Positions 54,806 to 64,000 of a stretch of DNA of 64,000 nt are shown here, one piece after another. The stretch spans positions 62,001 through 126,000 of the forward strand of contig JAVSML010000979.1 of assembly GCA_038503035.1 (NCBI GenBank), in the 5' to 3' direction. This DNA comes from Crocodylus rhombifer (Eukaryota; Chordata; Crocodylia; Crocodylidae). Position numbers and translations under genes: made by a program. Below the pieces are notes generated by a model, which had not been told where the DNA came from, did no database searches, and saw only the letters and a program-made list of their open reading frames with translations. Positions within the stretch are counted from its first letter, which is position 1, and every line of letters starts with the position of its first letter.

Positions 54806-55894
54806 GCATTAATGAATGCACCATCACATGGGTGGCAAACTGGCTCCAGGGGTGCACCCAGAGGGTGGTGGTGGACGGGTCAATGTCGACCTGGGAGGGT
54901 ATGGGCAGCAGAGTCCCCCAGGACTCGGTCCTTGGGCTGGTGCTGTTCAACACCTTCATTAACGACCTGGACAAGGGTGTGGAGAGCACCCTGTTCAAGT
55001 TCGTTGATGACACCAAGCTGTGGGGTAAAGTGAATACATCGGCAGGCAGGGACTGCATCCAGGCAGATCTGGATAGGTTAGAGAAGTGGGCGGATCTGAA
55101 CAGGATGCGGTTCAACAAGGACAAGTGCAGGGTGCTGCACCTGGGGAGAGGGAACCAGCATTATGGTTATAGGTCAGGGGCTGCCCCTCTCGGCAGCACA
55201 CAGGCAGGGAGGGATCTTGGAGTCAGGATTGACTCCAGGATGAATATGAGTCGCCAATGTGACGAAGCAATAGGCAGAGCCAACTGCACCCTGTCATGCA
55301 TCAACAGGGGCATCACTAACAGGTCCAGAGAGGTCTTGCTCTCCCTCTATGCGGCGCTGGTCAGGCTGCAGCTGGAGTACTGTGTCCAGTTCCGGGCGCC
55401 ACACTTCAAGAAGGATGTGGAGAACCTGGAGAGGGTCCAGAGGAGGCCACTCGTATGGTTGAGGGCCTCTGTGGTCAGCCCTATGAGGAGAGGCTGAGGG
55501 ACCTGAATCTCTTCAGTCTCCACAAGAGGAGACTGAGGGGGGATCTTGTGGCTGCCTACAACCTTATCAGGGGCCACCAGCAGGGACTCAGGGAAAGTAT
55601 GTTCACCAGGGTCCCCCTTGGAGTCACCAGGAACAATGGCCACAAGCTGAGGGAGGATAGGTTTAGGTTAGATATTAGGAAGAAATACTTCACAGTAAGG
55701 GTGGCCAGAGCCCGGAATAGCCTTCCCAAAGAGTTGGTGCTCTCACCTTCCCTGGAAATCTTCAAGAGGAGACTGGATAGGCATCTGGCTGGGGTCTTAT
55801 GACCCCTGCCACCCCCAGTGCTCCTTCCTGCCCATGGCAGGGGGTCGGACTCGATGATCTGTCTAGGTCCCTTCCGACTCATTGATTCTATGGT
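54806..55894 (+). mobile_element. CR1 LINE, 5'-truncated within RT (copy L)
   Basis: Starts in RT between motifs A and B (ITWVANWLQG). It ends GGGGTCGGACTCGATGATCT, CATTGATTCTATGG. The 3' UTR and coding wording are close to copy A, so it is the same subfamily and fairly young. Confidence 0.93.
54832..55802 (+). pseudogene. CR1 ORF2 C-terminal half of copy L, one frameshift
   Basis: The frame 54832-55497 carries VLFNTFINDLDKG and FKFVDDTKLWG, where the first residue of the catalytic ADD is Val but both Asp residues remain. It continues with FNKDKCRVLHLGRG and LEYCVQFRAPHFKKD. A frameshift near 55448-55455 (in the RRATRMIRG region) moves the reading to 55455-55802, which gives RPYEERLRDLNLF-like PYEERLRDLNLFSLHKRR and ends HLAGVL with stop. 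Apart from this break the tail is open, matching copy A residue for residue over long stretches. Confidence 0.9.
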
Positions 55895-56659
55895 TCAAGG
55901 AACCCAATATGTCACACAAAGTCATACTCACAGGGACCAATACCAAAATGGGAGCTCATAAACTGGAAGCAACAGCAGAAGGAAGGGTAGGTATGATCCA
56001 CTAGTGTTATACAGCTAGTAAAAAAAGGTTAACGCAACTTTAGGATGTATTAGGCAGGCTATTTTTGAGAGAAATGGAAATATTGGCACTGTGAGACTTA
56101 TTTTTTTAGGGGATTTTTGAACAAATGATTGCCTGAAAATTTGGAAGATTGCATTAGATAGTCCAGGCAGATCATTCCAGTCCTATGTTCCTATATATTA
56201 CACAATTGCTATAAATATTAAAGTTATTTTTTTTTTACTGTACCATTAGTTAATGGTTTTTAACTTTGTCATGTCACTTTATATATCAATGCATGAAGAG
56301 CGATTTATGAAATTGCTTACATAGCATTATTATAAAGCAGGAAGCTATTATTACACAGCATATATGGTAATGTTTATGTATTGCAGATCAGGCCTCTACA
56401 GGCTTCATTATACATTGTACTCATCCTGAACAGATTCCTAGCCAACACGCTTGCATTTGCTTAAATTACTATCTGTGAAGGAATCAACAGTTTCCATGAA
56501 CTGCAAGTGATACCACAGGAAAAAAAGTGTATTTGAAAGATGTTAAGTGCATGCTATGCTTTAAGACATGCAATAAGTGAGCTGGCAAAGATGAAAGCTT
56601 GAACTTGGGTTAAACTTTTTCATTTTTTTAGTTCTAAATTCATAATAACTGCACAGGGG
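55895..56659. other. Gene-free AT-rich sequence
   Basis: No supported feature. Confidence 0.4.
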
Positions 56660-56809
56660 GTGCCATTAAAATCTTGACATTTACAGCTGACTGTAGTTAA
56701 ACTTCCCGTGGTATTTGCAGTACTCCCCATTCCAAGCATAGGGAAACTGCAAATACCTCACTAATGGTAAATAGCAAATGTGATAAATGTCAAGACTTTA
56801 ATGGTGCAC
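56660..56809. repeat. 150-bp foldback / MITE-like element
   Basis: Left end GTGCCATTAAAATCTTGACA; right end, inverted, GTGCACCATTAAAGTCTTGACA. An inner pair GTATTTGCAG and CTGCAAATAC closes the hairpin. Confidence 0.7.
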
Positions 56810-57054
56810 TGTAATCATTATGGGCCAGATTCTCATAATCCCTGTTCTGCATAAGTTGTACCTTTACTCTAGTAGTGTCACTTACTGGTTTCAGTGGGAC
56901 TGCTTGTGCTGCTAAAACAAACTGTTGCAAAACAAGCTGGGAAGATTATTTTATGGTAAGCAGCCATCCCATGTGGTCTCCCAGGGTGCATGCTCTTATT
57001 CTGCTTTAAGAGAATGTCTTTTTTGTAACGGTGACTAAGCTAGGCAGAATGAAA
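56810..57054. repeat. Possible ancient palindromic repeat relic
   Basis: TATGGGCCAGATTCTCATAA and TTACTGGTTTCAGTGGGAC (56819-56905) resemble the same old repeat type as 11936-12036, in the other orientation. Weak. Confidence 0.3.
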
Positions 57055-57450
57055 ATGATCTTAGGGCAGAATTCTGTTTCCTTTTGTGCATTCAAATAAC
57101 AGCTTTCTAGCACATTGAGATAGAGTTTTGGTATTTAAATGCAGGTTGCCATTCTATTACCCCACCACTGGATACATTAGTTTGCATGTGTAGACTAACC
57201 AGGTACAGTTGGATACAAGTGTGGATCTACAAGTGTGTATTGCGCCAGAAATCCATGACCAATAGGTGCTAGGCACTGAAGGTGAAAGAGGTCTTTCTAA
57301 TGTGTTAAAACCAAACTAAGGGCAACAACGGTAAGATATATGCCCAGGAAACAGGAGATCCAAGTTCTAAAACTCCCTCATCCAGCATCTATCTAACTTT
57401 CCAAGCACAATACATTAACCACTGGATGGCTGGAGCCAAGAGGAAAAAAG
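57055..57450 (+). repeat. Composite old repeat, sister of 45723-46375
   Basis: GGGCAGAATTCTGTTTCCTT, GAGTTTTGGTATTTAAATG, CCAATAGGTGCTAGGCACTG, GAGGTCTTTCTAATGTG, CAGGAAACAGGAGATCCAAG, CAAGCACAATACATTAACCA follow one another as in the copy at 45.7-46.4 kb. Confidence 0.5.
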
Positions 57451-57545
57451 CAACTTTGGGGGTTTGCAGCTCAGTTAAATGCTCCTGAAGAGAAAGGAGC
57501 CCAGGTTCTAGTCTGGGCTGCTTCTTAGCATAGCAGAAACTTCTT

Positions 57546-57652
57546 CAGGAATCCTGGTTTTCTGTGTCAAAAAAAACAAAAAAGCAGTTCAATTTTCAGA
57601 TGAAAAAAGTTACCCAAAATCCACATTTTTCTGAGATTAAAATGAAACTTGG
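57546..57652. repeat. Left arm of a long-arm foldback element (copy H6)
   Basis: CAGGAATCCTGGTTTTCTGT through TTACCCAAAATCCACATTTT to GATTAAAATGAAAC. The matching right arm is not found downstream. Confidence 0.7.
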
Positions 57653-58096
57653 TGTTTCACGGAACCATGATCTGCAGCCTGCATGCTCTGGGCAGGGGTG
57701 CGAAAGCAGCAGATTGTGCTGCTGTCCCAGCTCCTTGCAGCGATGACAGCCTGGTCCCAAGCTAGGCAGACCTGCAATTTGCTGCCTGCACACCCCTCCC
57801 TGGAGCTGCAGATCACAGCTCTGCCCTAGCTCTTGACCAAGCTGCCCCCACTACAAGATCCCAATGGCTCCAGAGCAGCCCCCTGCCCTGCCCTGCCACA
57901 CGACCTGCCAGCATGGCTAAGGCTGGTTTCTGTGGCAATCCCAGCATTACACTATCACAATGCAGGGGTGGCTGGGGTCTCCATGGAGACCATCCCCAGC
58001 CATGTGGGCAGCTGCTGGGAAATGGAGTCCAGTGCCGGCCCACAACCTGGACTTTGCTTGGCCGTGGACTAAATTCTATAGGGTAAGACTCATAGG
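57653..58096. other. GC-rich segment next to the orphan arm
   Basis: About 440 bp of GC-rich sequence where the loop and right arm of H6 should be. The frames at 57596-58136 on both strands lack known domains. It may be foldback cargo or an unrelated insertion. Confidence 0.35.
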
Positions 58097-59996
58097 TGTT
58101 ACCTGTCAGCTCCATGTTCTTGGGGAATCCTGACACAGGACACAGACTAACTCACAAAGAATCACCCCCCCACCTAAACAGACGCTGATTAAGATGCCGT
58201 GAGAGACATACCTAAAACCCTCCAGATAAGGGTGACAAAAGTGACACAACTTCCCTAGGTCTCATTTGCATTGGAGATGGGACCAGATGACCATTCATTT
58301 ACATGAGAGATGGAGAACAGAAAACCTGAAGCAGAGACTGCAATGAATTCTGGGGTCAGCAAAGCAGGGAAGCACTGCATGATGGGGAGCTGTGTTCCAA
58401 ATGCTCATCAACCCTCACACCCAGCTCAGCACTTATCAGACCAGTTCTAATCTGGATTTACAAAGGACATTTCCTCCTCCCCCACCACCACACACACACC
58501 TCTAAGCAAGAGTAAGCTTACTAGGCATCTCAGGCCGTACATTCCCTGGTCCCACTATGGGAGGCATATGTAAACTTAATTGGCTACAACTCGGTTGCCG
58601 GGTTAGGGAATGCTGAGGCAATAGACCGAGTCAGGGGGGGTATGGATAACAATTGAACAATGGTACAGGGTTCATCACAGCATCCAGACTGTTAGAGCCC
58701 TGTCCACAAGTGTTGTCATACTTTTCCCGAGATGACTGGTGGAAGTCCTCTCCACAACAGGTTATGAATTACTCCAGTAATTACCATCTTCTGTTAAAAG
58801 ACTATAGTAAGATCTGGAAAAGTCATGCTAAGCTGAGGCTTGTTCACAGCAAGTAAAAATCCAAAACCCTGATGCTGCAATCTATTGTTTCTGAAGACAC
58901 CGGAAGATATCCCATCAAGTATATCTGCTATCCATAGGAATGTCAAGCTGGCTCCCAAGTAGGTGTTTCCTGAGTATCAGTCAATTTCCTGAGATGTTCC
59001 ACCCAGATAACCCCTTGTCAATAGAAAAGACAATTTGATTTACATTATTGAGAATGCTTGAAAGAAGCTGAACTGGGGGTATAAAAATCTGTAAAAGCAG
59101 CAGCAGTGTGTGCTGACACCACCCACTTTCTTCTGGAGAGGCTGAAGGAGGAAGATCATCTCCCTTCAAGGATCTCGCTGAGAACTTTGACCTGTCAGCT
59201 TTGCAACCCGAGTGCCTTGGACTGGTGAGATCCCAGCTCTTTCTCTCACTCTTTTCTCTTCTCTCTCTCTCTAAGCATAGATTTCTGAACTTGAACTGTA
59301 TTAGTTAAGCTTAGCTAAGTTTCCCCAAATACTTAGTGAAACCAGGGTATGCTGTGACTGTTTGTGTTTGTTTTTCCTTTGCATGTCTATTACTACTAGT
59401 GTCAGTATATATTTCATCTACTTAGCAATAAATAACTTTTATAGTCAAACTGGTGGTAATTGGGTGTATTTTGCCTTCTTTACTTCTCTTTCCCCCACTT
59501 GCTCTGCAGCAACGCCCCTCTTACCTAAGCTAAAGTTCCTTGTGAAGCTCAGAAATACTGTGGGGTCTGCTCATCAAGAGGCTAAAAGATTGGGACATGC
59601 TGAGTTTGAAACACATAAGGGGATCAGCTTGTACAGGCTGATTGGGCCAGTTTGGCTCAGACGTGCCCTAATGAACTGAATGCTGGCCCATGAGGGTATC
59701 ATCTGGACACCCAGCCAGATTCAGAGGTATTCTGTTTAACTGTGTGCTTGTGTCTGACTGTAGTTATTGTTGCTCTGACAAACTGATTCTTGGCATATAA
59801 GGGTGTCAGCCTGTCCATGCTGATCAACCCAGCCAGGTCAGGCGTTTCACATTAATCTGTGTGTGTTTGTGTGTATGCCTGATTTGGGGACTGGGGGAAC
59901 CCAGCCCCACTGAACTGAGTCCTGCAAGATAGCTCCATTGGGGGTGAGGGCTTGCAGAAGGGAGAGATACAGCTCCATATAGAAACACAAGTAACA
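58097..59996 (+). mobile_element. Probable LTR (third LTR-like unit), large, with repeated U5-like units
   Basis: TGTTACCTGT at the start and ACAAGTAACA at the end form a 10-bp inverted pair with one mismatch. TATAAAA lies at 59080 and AATAAA at 59427-59432, a spacing of about 347 bp, similar to the other two LTR-like units. Downstream, three diverged units of about 90-130 bp (from about 59595, 59680 and 59780) share CATRAGGGTRTCA..CTG..CAG. No target duplication was found, so the ends are provisional. At 1.9 kb it would be long for an LTR. Confidence 0.45.
59080..59086 (+). promoter_or_regulatory. TATA box of the probable third LTR
   Basis: TATAAAA in GGGGGTATAAAAATCTG, upstream of an AATAAA at 59427 with the spacing expected of an LTR R region. 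Confidence 0.45.
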
Positions 59997-62303
59997 CAAG
60001 CAGCACATTAATAGAATTACCAAGACCCTAGCCCTAATAAATGAGCACACGCCAAAGTAGCGGGCAAATCTGGTAACATAGGTGAAGCTATTTTTACAAA
60101 GCTGTGTGTCTTCTGTGTGTGAATGGTTGTGGTGGTGATGAGGATGAACACAGCAGAAGTACTACTAGTAATATTTATTTGGCATTCATTTCCTATTATC
60201 ACCCAACCCTATTACAAGGTAAATCTGTAATGTTCATTTATTAAGTGTTTTCAGACTGCTCTTCTGCTGGGAAGAGAGGTTATTTAAAAAAGTAATAGAC
60301 CTTGAAGGGCTCTGTTTAAATCAAGTGATAGCTAAATTAGCTTTAAATAACTTCCTTGAAGATATGATTCAGTTGGTGCTGAAGTGAAAGGAATGATTAC
60401 CATCAACTTAAGTGAAAGTTGGTTAAGTTCCAAAATGTCCCCCTATTTTGCTGCTAGCAAGTCTGACACAAGCAATAGGTCAAATGCTATAGGCAGGATT
60501 TCCCTTATGAGTGCTTTGCTGCTGGTTAAGGTCACTGTAGTAGAGTAGATAAAGCTTCCATGTTTTCTCTTCCTAATTTCACACTGAATTCTGCACAAAT
60601 ACAAGCTTAATTGTGAGAAACACTTCACAAACCGAAATGCAGATTGAGACTAATTTTGAATAACCTGACTGTCATATAGGTGGGATTCTATTAACCACTT
60701 ACGACCACATAAGAGCCCACATAATAGGATCACCCTCAAGAGACATGCAGCCATCTCCCTATTTTTACAATGTGAACATTTAAGCACCGAGAGGAAGTAA
60801 TACATTTGCTCCCACGCTTCAGTTGGGCTGGTCACAGTATTACAAATGGTTTTCTCATTACACAGCCATGCTATTCAACAAATACAGCATAATAAATTAA
60901 ATGCAATATATATTTAAGTACATATATATGTGTGTGGGTAAAGTAATGGGGGACATTTAACACCCACAAAAGTCAGTAAAATCAAAGTAATGGTTCCCAC
61001 AGAAACCATATCTATTTCTCCTTGCATAAACATATCTTTTAATATATGTGTGCAGTTTGACTAAGTTATGGTTCCCATAGAAACTGTAACTCTGAAAACA
61101 CATATTTGTCATTTTTCTCTGTAGAACATTCAGTAAGAACTTTCTTTTATTAATAACCTAAGTTTCATGTACACTAGAAACACATTCATTAAAAGTGCAC
61201 ATAACCTGGGTACAAACCTAGAGCCCTAAAATACTTTCTTCTTCTGCCTGTACTTCAGATTTTTGTGACCAGTAATCTAAGTTTCTCTACTCTGTCTTTA
61301 CTGATAATTACCTTAATCAGCATTTTCTTCTGTATGTGTTCTCCTGTGGCAATGGGTTCAAGCAAAACAAGTACCCCCCATTTCAGATATGTCTAAAGTA
61401 TAACGTGCAATTAATGTAACAACCAGTACAGTACAGTGAAATAATTACAACTAAATTTGTCAGTTGGGGAAATTACAGGCTAACAACATGTGCAGGGAAT
61501 AGCCAAAACAACAAAATGAAGGTTATTACTTAACATGTGGCAAGGGAGAAATGACAGTACATTTACCACTAAGAAAAAATGTTTCAGATATAATTACTGG
61601 GGGAAAACAAATATTTATTATTCCTATTAGTTGATAGTCAACTAGTAGTTGATAGTCAATATATTCATTTCTGGTTCAATTTTATTTTTCCAATTTTATG
61701 CATCTAAATTGTTGGATGGTTTTATAAAGTCCATTTCAAATTTTCTTTCTCATTTGTTTGTCTCTTGGAAGCTTTACCATGATATCCAACAATTACTGAA
61801 ATTACTATTTTAATATAATATTTTAGACTAGAACCACATGACTATTTTTTAGTTTAGTTTCATTAATAAATTTGTAACAGTTTTATTTTATTTATTTGTT
61901 TATCTGTTTATTTTTGTTTCCCCTCCCCCATTTTCCTGGAATTCAATATAAAACACATTGGTTTTGGTATGCAGGAGTATCTTTTCTGTTCTCTGATGGT
62001 GTGAACTTTTTTTCTGGCTTTCTAATGTGGATTTATACCCAGATTTTGCTTTTATTTTTTCTATGGTACTTTGCTCTAAACAAAACATGAGCCATCCCCC
62101 TTTTAATGAAAGGCTTGAATAGTTTAATCCATGTGGTCTGACATTGAAACACTCAGAAAATTCTTTGTGCATTTATTGTCATAAATCATTTTTCTGGTGG
62201 TTTAACATAAAACCATAGCACATCCATAGCCATAGACACAGCCACTGTGCAAAGACAAAGCTATTCTGATCCTTACAGTATAATTAGCAATGTGTGTCTC
62301 CTT
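59997..62303. other. Gene-free AT-rich sequence
   Basis: About 2.3 kb without a supported gene or named repeat. Confidence 0.45.
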
Positions 62304-62470
62304 GGCCTACATAATATGCTGACTGCACAGTAGCCTGATATTACTGTGTAGTAGCGTCATGTGGCAAAAAACATAACTCAGGTTGCTGGGCGAATGCCTT
62401 CTATGTATAAATGAGTACTAAACAAATGTGCAGTAACCACTGCACAGGAGCGTCTCATGTAGATGTGGCC
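62304..62470. repeat. MITE-like element
   Basis: GGCCTACATAATATGCTGAC (left) and, reversed, GGCCACATCTACATGAGACG (right). The interior has GACTGCACAGTAGCC and GTGCAGTAACCACTGCACAG, close to the element at 22796-23051. Confidence 0.65.
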
Positions 62471-62540
62471 TTTGTTACTAAACCATAAATTTAATGGTTT
62501 TAGTCATCCTATGAAAAGTGGAAACTTGTTCATATTACTA

Positions 62541-62720
62541 GGGAAGAGTATAAGAGCGTTGCACAAGAATACAAGTAGGAAATTAGGAAGGTAAAGGAAC
62601 TATTCAGGGTTCAACTGTCAAGGGACATAAAAAAGAGGCAGAAGGCAGGGAAGATTTTCACCTTGTGTAGATATGCACAAAGCAATACGTAAAATGGAGA
62701 GAATGATTTGTATAGTAAAG
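62541..62720 (+). pseudogene. LINE ORF2 linker fragment
   Basis: Reads EEYKSVAQEYK, stop, EIRKVKELFRVQLSRDIKKR, which resembles the basic linker between endonuclease and RT in CR1/L3-like elements (EEYS..CR..IRKAKAE.E..LA..IK.NKK). Old and short. Confidence 0.5.
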
Positions 62721-63559
62721 ACAGGAAGGGAGAAGGGAGCCAGGGGAGAACAGTGGAGGAGCAGTGCTGAGAGAGGCAAAGAAGCAATGAATCCACAGGA
62801 ACAAAGGAGTCAAAAAATGCTAATCCAGGTAATGGGATAAGAATCTTTGGTCCTTGTTTAAATCATAGGTAACACAATCCAGTTTGTGGATGATTATTTG
62901 TTCTGTAATTTCCCATTTGAGTTGTTTTTTAAAGTTTTGCTGCCTGTGAACAGCTACCCTGAGCTCATTGATGGAACGTCCAGGGTGGTTAAAGTTTTCT
63001 GTCACAGGCTTGTGCGTCTTTCTAGAGCTGAGTTCTCACATTCAGGGATCACTCCACATGTCCAGTATAGACAGAAGGGGGTGATGGTGTATATGATGTT
63101 GATTGAATGAACTTATGATGTTATAGTCTATGTTATTCCTGGACACAATTAGTATTTACCAGGATCTCTACATCCAGCCATAAAGACTATCTCAAACAGA
63201 TTTTCTCTTTAGAGAAGATGAGGGAAGCAATACTTTTCAAATTTGCATGCTACTACAATAATACTATGCATAATAATGTCATCATCACTCTGGCTGGATC
63301 ATCATGCACAACAAGCAGTCATCAAAGGCTGATGTCTAGTTGGGTATTGTTTAACCACACCTCCTTCTTTGTTTTCATCTGGGTCTCTCCACACTTCACT
63401 CTCCTTCTGGGGCTACTCTATCTTCACCAAGCAGCTGCTCCAGAAACACGGCTCCCTCCTTTCTTTTGCTGGCTCCTGCCAGTTTTTGGTTTGTGCTGTT
63501 GCCGGCTTTTTCTCCTCATGACAGGGATCTAGTGCATACCTAGTAAATTTGAAGTGGAC
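62721..63559. other. Gene-free sequence
   Basis: No supported feature. The 104-codon frame at 63218-63532 has no recognised domain. Confidence 0.4.
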
Positions 63560-63705
63560 ACCAGCTTGGGTATTGTTGTAGACACTGTGGAGAACAACGT
63601 TAGGATCCAGGATGATGTGGATAAAATGGGAAAAAGAAATGGTTCACAATCAACCAGATGAAATTGCACACGGACAAGTGCAAAGCCATGTGCTTGGGAT
63701 GAAAT
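63560..63705 (+). pseudogene. CR1-like RT fragment after the palm
   Basis: AACCAGATGAAATTGCACAC and on reads NQMKLHTDKCKAMCLG, the counterpart of NRMGFNTDKCKVLHMG in copy A. The preceding bases fit the ADLD.L..W segment poorly. It stops where the minus-strand CR1 tail begins. Confidence 0.6.
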
Positions 63706-63860
63706 ATAGAGTCATAGTGGAATAGAGTTGGAAAGAACCTCCAGAGGTCATTTAGTCCAAACCCCTGCCTGAAACAGGATCATCCCTACCCAAACTATAC
63801 AGGTCTAGAATCTAAACTCTTTCTAAAACTACTGCCTATCCTGACACAACAGAAGACATA
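63706..63860 (-). mobile_element. CR1 3'-end fragment (copy M), second subfamily
   Basis: Plus-strand wording ATAGAGTCATAGTGGAATAG, AACCTCCAGAGGTCATTTAG, TCCAAACCCCTGCCTGAAAC is the reverse complement of a CR1 3' end of the E/K type. It degrades beyond about 63860. Confidence 0.8.
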
Positions 63861-64000
63861 ACACCCTAACTTGGCACAGGTAAAGCAGGGAACAACAGCA
63901 GCCAATGTCCCACTTCTGTAAAAGGTTGTGAATATGTATGCTCACAAGATTGTAGTTAAAGGTCCGTGCCCCCCACTATAGAGGAAGGCAAAAACCTCCA

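Noticed and set aside
58097..59996. Full-length endogenous retrovirus between the LTR-like units
   Set aside because: No gag, pol or env reading and no primer-binding site was seen inside or next to any of the three units.
1..64000. tRNA or rRNA genes
   Set aside because: I saw no cloverleaf with internal A and B boxes and no rRNA-like sequence. A covariance scan would be needed to exclude degenerate copies.
1..64000. CRISPR array, operon or other prokaryotic system
   Set aside because: Sequence is eukaryotic by its LINEs, LTRs, microsatellites and lack of dense ORFs. The spaced repeats found are inverted ends of transposons, not direct repeats with uniform spacers.

Overview
The window is a repeat-rich, gene-poor stretch of a vertebrate nuclear genome, about 64 kb and AT-rich, with two 10-N assembly gaps. 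I see no host protein-coding exon, rRNA or tRNA that I can support. The only long open reading frames belong to retrotransposons. At least 15 CR1 LINE copies or fragments are present, of several ages and on both strands, with the CR1 3' end ending in ATTCTATG-like 8-mers instead of poly(A). Together with many short palindromic (foldback/MITE-like) DNA elements and solo LTRs, this suggests a sauropsid. A crocodilian is the best fit, because CR1 plus 'Chompy'-type MITEs is the described crocodilian pattern; a turtle is the main alternative. The assignment is an inference, not a match.

Layout. 0-13 kb: a GC-rich foldback element (0.54-1.15 kb), the youngest-looking CR1 copy (2.58-5.24 kb, minus) with an uninterrupted 841-codon frame, a foldback element split by a solo LTR that has a 5-bp target duplication (6.16-7.39 kb), and two more MITE-like elements. 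13-20 kb: an assembly gap flanked by a duplicated 47-mer, a decayed nearly full-length CR1 with ORF1 (coiled coil plus SGNH esterase remnants) and ORF2, a second CR1 fragment, and a probable second solo LTR. 22-28 kb: a minus-strand reverse-transcriptase fragment of a non-CR1 clade, MITEs, foldback elements, and a pogo/Tigger-like element abutting a CR1 tail. 28-38 kb: CR1 tails of several subfamilies, an ancient CR1-like relic split by another repeat, a MIR-like SINE remnant, and a head-to-head pair of CR1 tails. 39-43 kb: a MITE cluster, including a clean nested insertion with a TA duplication. 43-45.6 kb: the longest stretch with no repeat I recognise. 45.6-56 kb: composite old repeats, two CR1 copies with recognisable RT domains, a (CA)n gap, and a foldback element carrying a Helitron-like insertion. 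56-64 kb: foldback relics, a probable third LTR with repeated U5-like units, and old CR1 fragments.

Nothing here works together as a pathway. What can be read is a record of nested insertions: LTR in foldback, Helitron in foldback, foldback in MITE, and CR1 tails abutting DNA transposons. The most interesting signals are the foldback family with roughly 100-bp arms and unrelated loops, its Helitron-like cargo, two CR1 copies sharing stop codons at homologous positions, and two repeats with a hammerhead-like core layout.
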